NCBI RefSeq assembly: GCF_020080835.1
Contig: NC_058162.1
Coordinates: 9,997,323 to 10,061,322, forward strand
Direction of reading: 5' to 3'
From: Cotesia glomerata
Taxonomy: Eukaryota > Arthropoda > Insecta > Hymenoptera > Braconidae
Length of the DNA stretch: 64,000 nt
The notes under the pieces are model-generated. The model ran no database searches, had not been told where the DNA came from, and was given only the letters and a program-made list of their open reading frames with translations. A program made the translations under genes and the position numbers. Positions within the stretch are counted from its first letter, which is position 1; each line of letters opens with the position of its first letter. Positions 13,001 to 25,053 of this stretch are shown piece after piece.

Positions 13001-16000
13001 TTTGCAATATTTATAAAACTAAATATTTTTTTTTTTTTACATTTAAATTTTCTTTCTATTGAAAAATTAAGAATTATTTTTTTTTAATTCAAGTTTTAAT
13101 TCTGTACCTCATATATTAAATTATTTGTGGATTTTAGGTAAGATTGTGGCTTACCTCCAATCTTTTGCCGATTTAAAGGAGCAATTTGAGATTGTGTAGT
13201 AACAGTTTGAGTCGGAAGATTCGATACCGTCACCGAATTGGAAGTGGATTTATCCGCATCATTTTCATGCTCATGCATTTTTCCTGATTCGTGCATTCGT
13301 TATCATGCATTAGGTTTTTATGATATTTAAATTTATCAAATGTTTAAGAATAAATTTCATGCTCAAACAATGATAATAGTAATAATAATAAAATATCAAC
13401 CAATTGAAAGTGAAAACTTACCATCACTTAATACAACTTCTGCCTGACTTGGTTTAGGTACGCGTTTTGTTTCTATCCGCAGTACACGAGGTTCTAAAAA
13501 TAAACAAATAAATTAATCAATAATTCTAATATTAGCTTATAAATCAAGTAATTAATTATTAACAAATAATTTACCATCTCGACTTTCTTCTTCAGTTTCA
13601 GATGTCACAGAGATAGGTGATTGAATTGGAGATTTGGCAGTGCTTGATTCATGGGTCGCTCTACTAATATTAAATGACGATAATGCTTCTGATTCCGACT
13701 GCGATTCATCATCTGGTTAATTTAATGAGTTTAGAAAATAAAAAAATATGTATCTCATAAATGAATAAACTTAAAAATCGCTAAAAAAAAAACTTACATA
13801 TATCTCCTTTAGTTTTACGTTCAACTTCTTTTTTGTACTGATCAAGTTCTTGATCAGTGACCGCGTCGAATGGATTTTTGGCGTACGGAGTTTTGTATAC
13901 CATTGCATTGTGTTGGAAATTACGTTGGATAATACCTTTACTTGCTGCACCTACCAATACTACTTGTTCACCAGTGCCACTGATAGTTGCGTCCTGTTGA
14001 ATAAAAAAAAATTTTTTTTAAGAAAAAAAATTGTTTTAAGAAAAAAAAATGTCTATAATAATTAATTTCTTTAAAACATAAAAAAAATTTAGTGAAATTT
14101 ACCTGCATTTTTTTAGCTTCTTCCCACGAAACGCCTTCCAAAATATGTGACTGTGGTCCAGCTGATATTTTATCCGCTCTACGGTAGTCTTTAATCTATG
14201 TTAAAAAATCAATTATTAATTATTAATTCAAAATAGTTAAGAAAAGTAATAGATAATAAATAAATGATGAACTAACCTGCTGTTGAAGTTGTTTAAATTC
14301 TTTTGGATTAGTATTCTTGGGTACAAACTGTAACGCACTATCAATCCTTACTGGCGTACTGCTACTGTGTGTTGGTGATCCATCAGACACCCACTGAAGA
14401 CAAAACCAGAATTGTTAAACGACCCAGTCGATTTTAACCACCAGAAATAGTAATAATAGTAGTAATAATAATAATTAAAAATTAAAAGTAAATTAAATAA
14501 GCATTTATAAGCCGGTTAAAAAAATGACTCGATTAAATGTGTGCCTGTCTCGTCAATGGCTATTGATATATACACTCACAAAAATAAAAATAAAAACACT
14601 CGATTATTATTTTTTTTTCTTGTTTTGAAAAAAAATCTTAGAAAAGACAAAGGGTCGACAAATCTGGTTTTGTCAATCAGCTGATGTATACCCTGGCCAC
14701 TGTCCGTATAATTACTTTTCAAATTACGATGACCAACAGGCACACATTCATTCAGAGTCATTGTCATATGATTAATTATTTAAATACTACAATGTTTTTA
14801 TGATGATATATTTTTGATAATTGATAAATCAATTAATTATCAATCGTGATAGAATTAATTGTTATTTTTTTTTTTTTTTTTTTTAATGAACCCAATGTTT
14901 CCCAGTTAAATAAAAATAGTTATAAAAATACTGAAAATAAATTTTATTGAGAATAAATAATTGGTGGTTGATCCTCATGCTCCGAAATGTTTTAACTAAT
15001 TAATTAAGATTGTGAAAGTGGACCCTAGCGATAGAAAAAAAGTTGCAGACTTATTTGAGAATAGTTAACATAAATAATAAATAATAAAAATAAGAAACGA
15101 CTTAATCCAAATTCCGAGAATATTTTTCATTGGGATTTACCTCCTCTGCATTTTGATCCACCCACTAAATAAAAAACAAAGTCAAGAAAAAAGTAATATT
15201 AGTTAACACGATTGACTTCAATCAATTAATTAACTAATTATAAAATATAAATAAAAAAAATCCCGTCCTAATCTTTTTCACTTCACACTCACACGCATGT
15301 CCTGATTTCAATAATTTTATTTATCTATTTATTTATAGTAAATTCTACTGGACTTAACTTTGAAATTTATTAAAAAAATATTTTTTTTCAAAGCTGTGTA
15401 ACTTTATTTAAACATCGCAGCTACAGAAAGAAAAATGACAATCCATCTTATAAATATCGCTTTTTTAAAAAATAATATTAAATTCATGAAAAGCAAAAGC
15501 TTTTTTTTATTATTAATTCATAATAAACTAAATAAAATTTATTTTTGATTTTTATATTCTGGCACTAAATAAATGGCATTGCACATCATTTTTAACCCTT
15601 CGTCACTCGCGTCATGAGCAGATCGCCGCCTAACAACTACTCAACCTATAGAGACTCACTATAGTGCGAGCGAGAAACTAAAAAAGACGCGAGTGACGAA
15701 GGGTTAAATATCTATCTATATAAATATAATAAAATAATTTGGAATGTAGCTAGCCAATAATAATACAAATGTATATTTCCATTAAAAAAAAAAAAAAATG
15801 GAATGTAAAAATTAATTTTATAAATTTACTTTTCATGATTTGATAAAAAGTGCAATTACATTTATATATATTTATAATTATTAAGCATCGCTTTGTTCAA
15901 GCATCAAATACATACGATTACTGCGTTTAGTTATAATCTCATTAGTAAAAACATGTAGACATTTCAATAGATTATTATATCAAAGCGTAACACATAGTAA

Positions 16001-19000
16001 TAATATTTCAATATATATTTTTAATTGAAAAGTTTTGTTATTCGTTTTATAAAACTTTTTTTTTAGACTTTCTTTATGAACAATCTGAATTTAGTTAATT
16101 ACTATTTTTTATTATTATATAAATTTATCATTACTGAAGAGAAATACTTTTTAGATGATATATTTTTAATTTTTATAACATTGAGACAAATCTCATTAAA
16201 TATTATTTACGATGATTAATGACTCTATTTTTAACTACGAATTTTAACCATACCTGTAAAATTGATAATTTCATTATTGAGGTACAGACAAGATAACTCG
16301 GTACTTTTTAATAATTTGATTCAAGTTGACTAGTTTTTTTTATAGTTATGAATTATTATTTTCACAAAAGAATTGATTGATTCAGTAAGAAAAAATTCTA
16401 ATAAAAAAAAAAAGATGACCTAAACTAAACGAAAATAAATTTTTCACTTTTCTTATGCTTGTAAATACGTAAAGTGTAAAATATTTATAATTGTATCGTA
16501 TTATTTGAAGATTATTAATCAATAGGGAATGTTTTTTTTTTTTTTTTTTAAATCATCAAATAACTACTCGGTTTTATTTTCAAAAGTAATAACTTCTACC
16601 TTTGTTATTTTCTTAGGATCCGGCGTTCCGGTCTCGAGTATTTCCACTTTTTGATAAACATTCGGTGAATTTAACCAACGTGATCTGTCGGCACCTTTAC
16701 GTCCTCCTTTCCATAATCTGTAATTACAAACAAATAACCAAAAATAAATAATAATAATAATAAAATTAATGATTGTATGAATTAAAAAAATTTTTTCAAA
16801 CGACTTAACAATTATAGTAAAATAAATTAATGGAAAATAAGATAAACTTTAATTAATGAAAAATGTTATACCCTTGTTTATAAAGTTCTTCTTCTTCCAA
16901 TAAGTAGCCAAGTGAAGAAACAGCTGGTGGTACTTCAACATCGTTACGTGGTCTAGGTGGCTCACTTTTAATTAATGGATGTCGGTAAATATAACCAGTA
17001 CGAAAACCCTACAATAAAAAATAAAAATAATTCAAATAAATTCTTAACAAAGTTAATAAATTTTGGCTGAAATTTTCGATATTTTTAATTACAATATAAA
17101 TAGTTTGGGTATTTTTGAAATAAATTTTAAAAATAATATTGCTATGACAGAATCTATTACCGATAATTTAAAGGACAAATGTGACGGAGCAAGCTTATAT
17201 AACCAGAAAACTATTCACAACTCCTCCAAAAACTTGACATAAAAAATTTTCAAGATATTTTTTATACCAAATTTAACAATAAAAATCTCTTTTAACATAA
17301 AAAATATGCTCGTCACAAAATTTTCCTTGTTCTCTCAATTACTTACTTAATCAAAAACAACCAACAATACTTGTTTAAAAAAATACTCACGGCATTGTCA
17401 AGCATCCTCATAAGTGCTTCAAACTCAGAGCTACCGATTCTCCAGCGTTTTTCCAATTTTTCAGCCAATGGCGAAGGTTCAATGATACTGGAAGTATGTG
17501 GGATCGGTGGTTTTCTCGAGGCTTCGTAAATAGATTTTTTGGATTCCTCCGACAGTAAGTTCAAGTTTTCAACTCCCATGGGCATCAACTTCAACTGGGT
17601 CTCGCAAGCAAGAACAGTATTGTAGACATTGTAAAAGGCTTCTTCAATAGTCTCACCGCAACACAAAGCACCGCGGTTGGTCAAAAGCATTACTTTATTA
17701 ATAGGTCCCAGATTGCGGGTTATCTTCTCGCGCTCTTCTGGTTCAACAGTCTCGCCAATGTACTGGTGAATCGAGACATCGCCGATCACGATGCTCTCAG
17801 GGCCGATTGGTAAGAGGCCGCATTTTAAGGAAGACACTGCTGTTACTGTTGGCGTTGTTATATGTATAATACACTTAATGTCTGGACGAGCAGCATGGAT
17901 CGTCGAGTGCAATTGAAATTCAGCTACATGCACTCCAAAATTAGTCGTTCCCTGCTCGACTACCTGCCCTTGCATGTCGACTTTAACTAATGACGATGCC
18001 GTTATCTCGTGGTAGAGCAGCCCGAATGGGTTTACTAAAAAATGCTCCTCGTCGGCGTTTAATCGGGCTGTTATCTGTCCAGCCAGACCCTGGGTCCATC
18101 CGTACAAATCTAGTAGTCTAAATACAGCCGCTAATTTGCAACGTAGTAATTTTTCTCCGCGTTCATAACCCTTCGCTTCTACACCACGGATGTCGTTTAT
18201 AGGCACCACACAATTTGAATCTGTGAAATTTTTTAAATTCTTGTATTAATTACAGTTTTTTATTATTTTGATAATTAACATCAAAACTTATTTTTAGTTC
18301 ATGTATGTGGTATTAAAGTGTAGAAAAAAAATCGACAAATTTTTGAAATGATCTTGAAATTTTGTTAAAGAATGTCAAAATAAATTCACTCTAAAAGTTT
18401 TAGCTTTTAATATTGATATTCAAAAGTAAATATTTTCCATTTAATTAAATAATAAATTATAACATGGTAAATAATATTTTTAAACTTTAGAGTTTTATAT
18501 CTCGTTCTACAAGCAACATACGGGGAAGTGTTTTATACATATTAATTATAGTAAATTGAATGTTTTACAAAAAAAAATCTCTTATGATTTTTTGATAAGT
18601 TGACTATTTTGAAAGTTATAATTTGACATATATTTTAACTTTGTGCATGGCTCCATAGTTCTTTTCGAGTTAGAACTAGAAATTCCAAATAAAAAAAAAT
18701 TTGTCGATCTTTTTGATACACTCTAATATGCAACAATGCTTTTTAAATAATTATAAAAAAATACATTAGTAATCTGGTATGACAAATTAGGTTATTTTAT
18801 AATGTATGTAAATGATATTTTAGCAACTGAGTTAGTTATTTAAATTTATAATTTAAAAATTTTGTGTTTCTTTTTAAATACGTAAATCATAATTAAAAAA
18901 AAAAAAATAATTATCCATATCAACTCTTATTTTTTAAATAAAAACAACTTTTTTTTACCAATGAGTCAATTATAAAGATAAAACACATGAATCTTCAAAA

Positions 19001-19620
19001 TTAAAATAAAAAACTACAAAAATATAAATAATCAATAATTGAAAAAATTTTTCAGTTGCTAAAATTTTAACTTGAACATTTAATAATTCTTATCAAACAT
19101 AAAATAAATCATTTTCAACTGTAATATTCGCACGTACATATAATAAAAATAAAAGTAAAAATAAAAATTAGTCATCAATAATAAAATAACAAATCTAAAA
19201 AATTACTTTTGAACACATTAGCATTAAAACGAGCACCCTGTGCACCCATCATCTCCGTAATCTGTTGCAACAATCCGCAAGGTCCAGATCCATCCTTCAA
19301 TTGTGTCTCAATAATGCGCTCCAACTCTTCTTTGAACATCTTCGAGTTCATTATTATTTCTACACGCTTCCTTCGCTCCATTTCTCGCATATCCTGCAAA
19401 ATAAAAATAAACTTAATACAATAATTTTTCTAACATATGAAAAATATAAAATAATCTTTAAACTGTTTTCTTGTAATATTAATACAACCACAAGTAACAG
19501 TTCAATACTTACGGCATCAATATCCGCTGGTCTCATTTTGCTTTTTTCTTCTTCTGTAAGACCGTCTATCACTCCATTTGTGTGAGGCTCGGAGAGCTCA
19601 TGCTGACTCGTGTCCGCCAT
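5543..19620 (-). CDS. hts: Adducin (hu-li tai shao), short MARCKS-tailed isoform, 14 exons
   Basis: Adducin caps actin filaments and recruits spectrin at the membrane cortex. Exons in transcript order: 19620-19513, 19393-19207, 18220-17391, 17008-16872, 16717-16600, 14393-14277, 14195-14103, 13993-13798, 13712-13575, 13493-13422, 13283-13155, 12535-12461, 6274-6207, 5656-5543. All have GT/AG borders and the lengths sum to 2382 nt, an open frame of 793 aa. The start MADTSQHELS has a good context (AAGATGG). The large exon 18220-17391 is the class II aldolase-like head; its NRG in place of the aldolase NHG fits the family's loss of enzymatic function. Neck landmarks are YLLEEEELYK and WKGGRKGADRSRW; a later one is EGVSWEEAKKM. 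The tail is intrinsically acidic, then basic. Splicing choice at 12461 decides which C-terminus is made. Confidence 0.95.
6207..6274 (-). other. hts: Adducin penultimate exon (short isoform)
   Basis: This 68 nt exon, with TTATAG acceptor and GTAATT donor, encodes ENTVNGDHSDAHHSTFSHSS followed by KE. Its phase matches both the 13422 and 12461 donors, so either upstream exon could splice to it. It bypasses the giant exon and leads to the MARCKS-like tail. The His/Ser-rich motif agrees with what I recall of insect adducins. Confidence 0.85.
6360..6382. repeat. Poly(A) run
   Basis: An uninterrupted A run of about 20 bases lies in the adducin intron between 6274 and 7368. It may be the tail of a decayed retroposed sequence, but I see no recognisable body. 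Confidence 0.6.
7017..7054. repeat. (AAT)n microsatellite
   Basis: About twelve AAT units in the intergenic part of the adducin locus, downstream of the giant exon's stop. Confidence 0.9.
7368..11995 (-). CDS. hts: Giant alternative 3' exon of adducin (long isoform C-terminus)
   Basis: One uninterrupted exon of 4628 nt starts after a TACAG acceptor, in the phase required by the donor at 12461, and runs to a TAA at 7368-7370 (about 1542 residues). Joined to the upstream exons it gives a protein of about 2275 aa lacking the MARCKS tail. The segment is dominated by acidic, Ser-rich low-complexity sequence and is probably disordered. It has three cysteine clusters: CSVCKLP near the start, YCGKKCPQC in the first third, and CSVCSKYFC plus YTCRNC near the end, the last resembling a zinc-binding pair. 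In Drosophila, hts makes an ovarian isoform with a long alternative C-terminal region (HtsRC, ring canals). Position and exclusivity suggest an equivalent, but I cannot show homology from sequence alone. Confidence 0.85.
12740..12815. repeat. Near-perfect palindrome in an adducin intron
   Basis: Two 24 bp arms (12752-12775 and 12777-12800) are exact reverse complements around a single T. The outer flanks (AAAATTTT...AAAATTTT with A/T runs) extend the symmetry less perfectly. The inner arm reads CGCTTCGCTCTTCGATAG. It lies between the 12535-12461 exon and the 13283-13155 exon, so the transcript could fold into a long hairpin. Confidence 0.8.
15141..15164 (-). other. hts: Candidate 24 nt cassette microexon of adducin
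   Basis: Between exons 16717-16600 and 14393-14277 lies a 24 nt segment with a clean acceptor (TTTAG) and donor (GTAAAT). It encodes WVDQNAEE in phase 0, so including or skipping it keeps the frame. The next exon also begins with TGGGTG (WVSDGSPTHS), so the two isoforms would differ by an eight-residue insertion right before the serine-rich SPTHS stretch. The splice signals and phase match are seen directly; use in vivo is inferred. Confidence 0.6.
15596..15703. mobile_element. piggyBac-type MITE in an adducin intron
   Basis: A 108 bp element starts CCCTTCGTCACTCGCGTC and ends with the exact inverse (GACGCGAGTGACGAAGGG). It is flanked on both sides by TTAA (15592-15595 and 15704-15707). A TTAA target duplication with CCCT-type termini is the hallmark of the piggyBac superfamily. 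There is no coding capacity. Confidence 0.8.
17391..18220 (-). other. hts: Adducin head domain exon (class II aldolase fold)
   Basis: This single 830 nt exon encodes most of the adducin head, from SNCVVPINDIRGVEAKGYER to RMLDNA. Recognisable stretches are VFRLLDLYGWTQG, HFLVNPFGLLYHEITASSL, EQGTTNFGV and GETIEEAFYNVYNTVLACE. The fold is that of class II aldolases, but adducins are structural proteins; here the position corresponding to the aldolase NHG histidine reads NRG. The donor (GCC|GTGAGT) joins to the neck exon 17008-16872. Confidence 0.95.
18311..18728. mobile_element. MITE-like element with inverted termini in an adducin intron
   Basis: The left end TATTAAAGTGTA (18311-18322), followed by a run of A and ATCGACAAATTT, is matched inversely by the right end at 18690-18728 (reverse complement TATTAGAGTGTA, then an A run and ATCGACAAATTT). 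The element is about 418 bp, with no open frame of note. It sits in the intron between the 19393-19207 and 18220-17391 exons. Confidence 0.55.
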
Positions 19621-19647
19621 CTTCGGGCCTCTTTCAGTTAGCAGCGC
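19513..19647 (-). other. hts: First adducin coding exon with 5'UTR acceptor
   Basis: The start codon (19620-19618) lies 27 nt inside an exon that begins after an ATCAG acceptor at 19648, so at least one non-coding 5' exon lies to the right. The most visible candidate donor is CAA|GTAAGG at 20203/20202, but the exon there is not proved and the transcription start is not located. Confidence 0.6.
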
Positions 19648-20299
19648 CTGATAATTTATTAAAAATTAATAATTATTATTAAAAAAAAAATTAATGCAAC
19701 AAATATTAATGTCTTATTCTATAAATTTCAATTCATCCATTTTATTTTTGCTAACCTCATTTAACTCATAATCTAAAATGCAATTTTATTTTTTAACAAC
19801 TGCTTTTATGAATGCTTGGTTAATGTTGTTAACAATAAATGCTGTATGCAACATTTTTTAAATTAAATTTTCAAATGAAAAAATGCGAAAATTCATTAAA
19901 AAAAAAAATTTCATAAGTAAAAAATAAAATTATATTTTTAAAAAGATCAACTGCAAGAGAAATTTTGAAATTTTGTTTTAATTACATAATTTTTTAACAC
20001 ATTTAATTACTTCACGCTAATAAATAGCGATAAAATAGTTTAGTACGAGTTTCTTACATTACAAAAGCCTTTAAGAGACTAACACACTAGTTTTAACCGA
20101 TAAGGAGGTCTCTGGCATCTAATACTTCAGTTACATCACAGAACGCGGCTATATACTAACTTACAATTCACAACTTTAGTTTGCGCATTAAATTTGTCGC
20201 AGCCTTACTTGACTCATACTGATCCTGATCGCTTCAATAACGTTCAACTCGAGTCGAATAATAATAATTATTATCGTTTTATAATTAAATATACTCATA

Positions 20300-20721
20300 A
20301 TGGCGGGTCATTAAATTATTAGATACATAGCATACATAACACGTGTTGCTGATGATTACCAACTAAAAATTAACAATTAACTGTTAATTGATGTAGTTCA
20401 TTTTCTGATCATTTCTTTAATAGAATAGATTAAAAGTTCTAGATTTTTTTATAGCAAAAATTTTTATCTTAATCACTAGCTTCTTATCAGTTGAGTAAAT
20501 ATGACATTGTTTGATAGTAGTATCAAGGATTTGTGCTCACGGTTTATTTTAGACTGCATTAATTATTATTTTTATTGTTAATACATCACTGATTAAAATT
20601 CTTTATTATTTACATTAAAATTTAAGTAAGTTGTCAATTATTGTATTATAATTATGAAAAATTTGTCGAAATTTCTACACACATCTAGCGTGAACGCATC
20701 AAGATTTTTTCTCCTGCAGCT

Positions 20722-20752
<31 letters not shown>

Positions 20753-22505
20753 AGTAAATAAAATTATTTATGCATACGAAATCTTTTATTCTTTTCCAAA
20801 AAAACTAATAAACTAATCTGACACCTATCATCTTGATAAGAATAAAAAAAAAATTCTTTTCTTTCTTAGCATTTGTAAATGATAATCCAAACCTTATCTT
20901 TAACAAGTTAGAGTGAATAAATAGATATTATAATTCAAAATTACATTTTTTTTTTTTTTTTTTTTTCATTTTTAGGGACTTTTGAACTTTTTTCAAAAAA
21001 ATTGCTTTAGCGCGTTAAAATATTTGTAAATTAATCAAAATTTTCTATTTTAAATTTAATAACTTTATGAAAATTTTGTTTGAAAAATTTTCTAAAAGTA
21101 ATCATCGCCTTCGCTTCAAAGTACTTTCTTTTGACTTATTTAGTTAATAGAAACTTTGAAGATTTATCTTGAATGCAAAATTAACAAATAGTAAACAATT
21201 TCTAAATTATTATATACAATATTTGTCAAAGGTTTTTTTTTGTCAAATGGCTAGATTTCTTTTTATTCTTTACCAAAAATAAAAAAAATATTTTAGATTT
21301 TATTCTATTGCTGGCAGTCTAGCTGGCATTGATGATAAAAAAAAATATTTTCGTTAAAAAAATTGACAAAAAAAAACTTTTTATAAAGAAATATACCAAT
21401 ATTATACAAATATTCATTAACGAAATTTTTTTGTAAGTATTCATCTCAATTGTTCAAATTTTTTATAATTATTTTTCTTATTAATTTTTGCATTGCTAGA
21501 TTCATATTAATTGTTATTTGAATAAAAAAAAAAATCCTTAATTTTTCCTGGTAAAAAAATGAACGAATGTGATAAAATTGTAATTAAATTATTTAAAAAT
21601 TTAAAAGCGGTTTGACTATCGAAAATTAAGAAAATTAATGGAACAACAAAACTTTTCAGAAAACTCAAACATTACCTAAAATATTTAATAGAATAGTTCA
21701 ATGATTTTTAGATATTTTTAATAGTGGAAAAAAAAAATATTTACAAAATTATTTTTAAATATTTTTATAACACTCTAAAATCTAAATTTAGTATTTTTAC
21801 GAATATTTTATACAGACAGTAACTGTTGAGCAGTGTGTAGTACAGTGAATGACCTTTATCATAATTGAACGTTTAAAAATGACGTCACTTTACTCATCGA
21901 TTATGCAATAAAATAAAAATAAAGATGAAAATACAAAGATTTTTTTATTACTTTATATTGATGTCGGGATCAATTAATCCATCAAGTAATTAGTGGTTAT
22001 TAAATTGTAAATAGTATTTCAAGATTTCCAATGCTGATGTTATCAAATTGATTAATTAATTAAAATTAATGGTCGTAATTGTAATATAAGTAGATGAAGT
22101 CTTAGGTATTATATGGACAATTGAGTAATCGATTTGAGTGAAGCATCAATTACACAGTGTGTTGTCAACCCTAGAGGATTACGAAGGCAAGTGGATGATG
22201 GTGGATTTAGATCAGATGGTTTTTATACTCAAGGCAATGTTCTCGTACCTACGCATTTACTCTCTTACGGGTTCGTACGTAAATAGGGCAGTTCATTATT
22301 ACGGTGTCGGACTAATAATACATACATCTATACATATATACATGTACCAAACGTGCCACGCCTATTCTGTATTATTTTTGTCAAATTATTCTTTTTATTC
22401 TCACTCTTATCAGAAAATTAATTACGGTGAGAAAATTATACGAATTATTTTTTCAAGTTTCTAAATGTGCATTTTAAACATTTAATAATAATAATAATAA
22501 TAATA

Positions 22506-22549
<44 letters not shown>

Positions 22550-22760
22550 CTTAAAAATTTTACTATCTACATAATTAAAAAAACAAATTTGTCTCAGCGT
22601 ATTTATATGATAAAATAGGTTTTTTAAAATTAGATTTAGTGTCATTGGAAAGCTCTTGACTTGAATTTGTAACTTTTCAAGGTTCCCTATGGTTTTCAAC
22701 AATAATTAATTTATTGTGATAAGCTTTTGGAGTAGTTATAAATAGATTCGGATTTCATGC
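20300..22760. other. Non-coding stretch upstream of adducin
   Basis: No recognisable coding exon. It contains a poly(T) run (about 20727-20752), a second T run near 20946, and a TAA/TTA microsatellite at 22484-22549 that is itself palindromic. The 22138-22464 open stretch has no recognisable domain and I do not call it a gene. Confidence 0.5.
22484..22549. repeat. Palindromic (TAA)n/(TTA)n microsatellite
   Basis: A block of TAA/ATA units switches midway to TTA/TAT units, so the tract can fold back on itself. Confidence 0.9.
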
Positions 22761-22762
22761 TA

Positions 22763-22912
22763 GATAATAGTATATTATGCATCTAGGGCAGTAAAATAAG
22801 AAATGTCTCAGAACACATGTAATTGTTGTCCGAGGCGAAGCTGAGGTCAATAAAATGTGATCTGAGGCTTTCTTATTTACTGCCCTAGGTGTGTAATGTA
22901 CTACTATTATTT
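22763..22912. mobile_element. Hairpin element, copy 1 (CTAGGGCAGTAAAATAAG type)
   Basis: A 150 bp inverted repeat. The left half reads ATCTAGGGCAGTAAAATAAG with TCTCAGA; the right half is its imperfect inverse (CTGAGGCTTTCTTATTTAC, then TGCCCTAGG). The centre carries GTCCGAGGCGAAGCTGAGG, a small second hairpin. A clearly related copy lies at 52141-52262. Confidence 0.75.
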
Positions 22913-24919
22913 ATTTTATTCTGTTCGAGTGAATATCGTTGTATGTCAAATTTCCATCCATACAATTCAAGAAAAATAATAAAAACTTTGTGAAGGGGAT
23001 CTTTATTGTAAAATGTCTCGACCCGAAGTTGTCACGGTTTCACGGTTCGATATTTTTTTCGGCGATAGTCAATTTATCATCTAAATAATTAAAAGAATAA
23101 GCAAAATTTTGTTAGCATATTTATATTTTAAAGGGAATTTTTATAATTAAATTTAGTATCAAAAAATTTTTTATATTCTTTGGTGACAGTCAATTTTTTA
23201 TGTCGAGTTTTTGGAGGAGTTTTGAATAGTTTTTTAGTTCTGAAAGGTTGTTTCATCACATTTGTCTTTTAAATTATTGGTAATTGATTCTGTGATAAAA
23301 AATCATTAAGCCAAATTTTTACTTATTCATAATTCGTAATCCTCTGCATTCACATAGTTACTGCAGATTATTATTATTATTTAAAAAACAGATAAACAAC
23401 TACCTAATGACATCAACAAACAAATAGATTTTAAAATAAAATCATAGTTTATATTTTTTGGCATAGGTCAGTATGTCGATGGGTCTGGCGTATCCGGGAT
23501 AACATTGAATTCTCTTTATAAAAAATAAAGCCTGGCAACTGGCAACTGAATGGATCAATAGAGAGAAGACCATCCTAGCACGTGTCGTCACTACAAGTGT
23601 ATACATCAATTCACCAGCTTTGGCAATTCATTTTTTACACACAAACATAAAACACGGTTTGGCTGGGTAAAGTGTAAAATAGTGTATTGCAGTATCATCA
23701 CATACATCCATGGATATAGACGTAAATATAGGTACTTTATTTATACTAAGTGCATGGCATCGCTTCCACGAAAAGCAACCCTTGTTTCCTAGAACTTCTA
23801 CCCTCAAATATTTTTTACCCTCAGTACTCGACTCTGTTTCCCCGTTGCGAAAGCTTTTTACTTTCGCTTGTCGACCTTGCGGCGCCAGTCTGGTTTTTTT
23901 AAATAATCTTCAAAAAAATTAAATTATAATGTACTTTTATCAAATTAATTTAATATTTTTGTGCAGAATAAATGAAAAAATTATCAAGACATGTACAAGA
24001 ATAATCGTTATGTCAGATGTCATTTAAATAATAAGACGCACGTCACATGCATTTACAAGTAATTTAAATAAATAATTACAAGACAGTGACATAATGACCA
24101 GCTAATTGCTTCGTCTTCGATATCGACGGTGACGATAAAAATAAAATAACACGGGGTCGATGATCTTTCCAGACAGCGTAGGCTTATCGTCTCCTATAAT
24201 TTTTTCTAAGCCACGTAAAATAAACTTTCAATAAAAATATAAATATTTTAATGTCATGGTGAGAGTTACAAATTATTTTATTTATATTATCCATTTTTAA
24301 AAGCTTTTATTGAATATTTATATTTTATTAAATTTTTATTATTGAATTTTTTGAAAAATTAATTCATTAAAATTTTTTTAATTTTTAATTCTCTGAAAAA
24401 TTAATTCACATTTATAACCTAATTTTTTGACAAATGGGTCAAGTAAATTTTTTTAAATTATTAATTAAAAATACGTTCATTAAATATCTTTTTAAGAACA
24501 AGTCAATTTTTCCGATGCATTTTATAAAAAATATCTTTCTTCATATAATATTCTGTACAAGTATTTTTGGAATCAAATATTGTAAATTATAAAATGAATT
24601 GAATTAAGAGACAATAAACATTCGTATGGATTCCATTAGATTCAATCTACTTTTCTGTAGTGTAATAATACAATTTATCTAGGTCAGTTTGTCTAAGACG
24701 TGTTAATATTACATATAAACAATGAATCAATTTACTTCTTAATGCACGTGCAACATGTGTCCAGAAAATATAAACACCAAATGTTTATTAAGAAAATACT
24801 TTCTCTTGAATTTGATTTAAATTTAACTGAATATAAATTTTCATAGGAAAAAAATTAATTACAATGATATTCACAGCAGAAGAAATCTGAATACGTTTTA
24901 TGGAGAACAGAAGAATAAA

Positions 24920-25053
24920 TAATAGTATATTGTGTGACTAGGGATGAAACAAAACGATTTCAGACCAGAGTGAAGTTGCCTGCCCGAGCGAAGCGAGGGC
25001 TAGCATCACTCGGTCTGAAATCGTGTTTCATCCCGCGTCACACATTGTATTTT
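24920..25053. mobile_element. Hairpin element, related to the 22763 copy
   Basis: The arms GTGTGACTAGGGATGAAAC...GATTTCAGACC and GGTCTGAAATC...GTTTCATCCCGCGTCACAC pair inversely. The centre GCCCGAGCGAAGCGAGGGC forms an inner hairpin. The outer sequence ATAGTATATTGTG resembles the border of the 22763 element (ATAGTATATTATG), suggesting one family with different cores. Confidence 0.65.

Noticed and set aside
22138..22464. 108-codon open frame
   Set aside because: No recognisable domain and its 3' half becomes AT-rich low complexity; no splice context.
22445..22702. Poly-isoleucine open frame
   Set aside because: It arises from the TTA/TAA microsatellite.
23710..23922. 70-codon open frame in a less AT-rich patch
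   Set aside because: No family recognised and no supporting neighbours.
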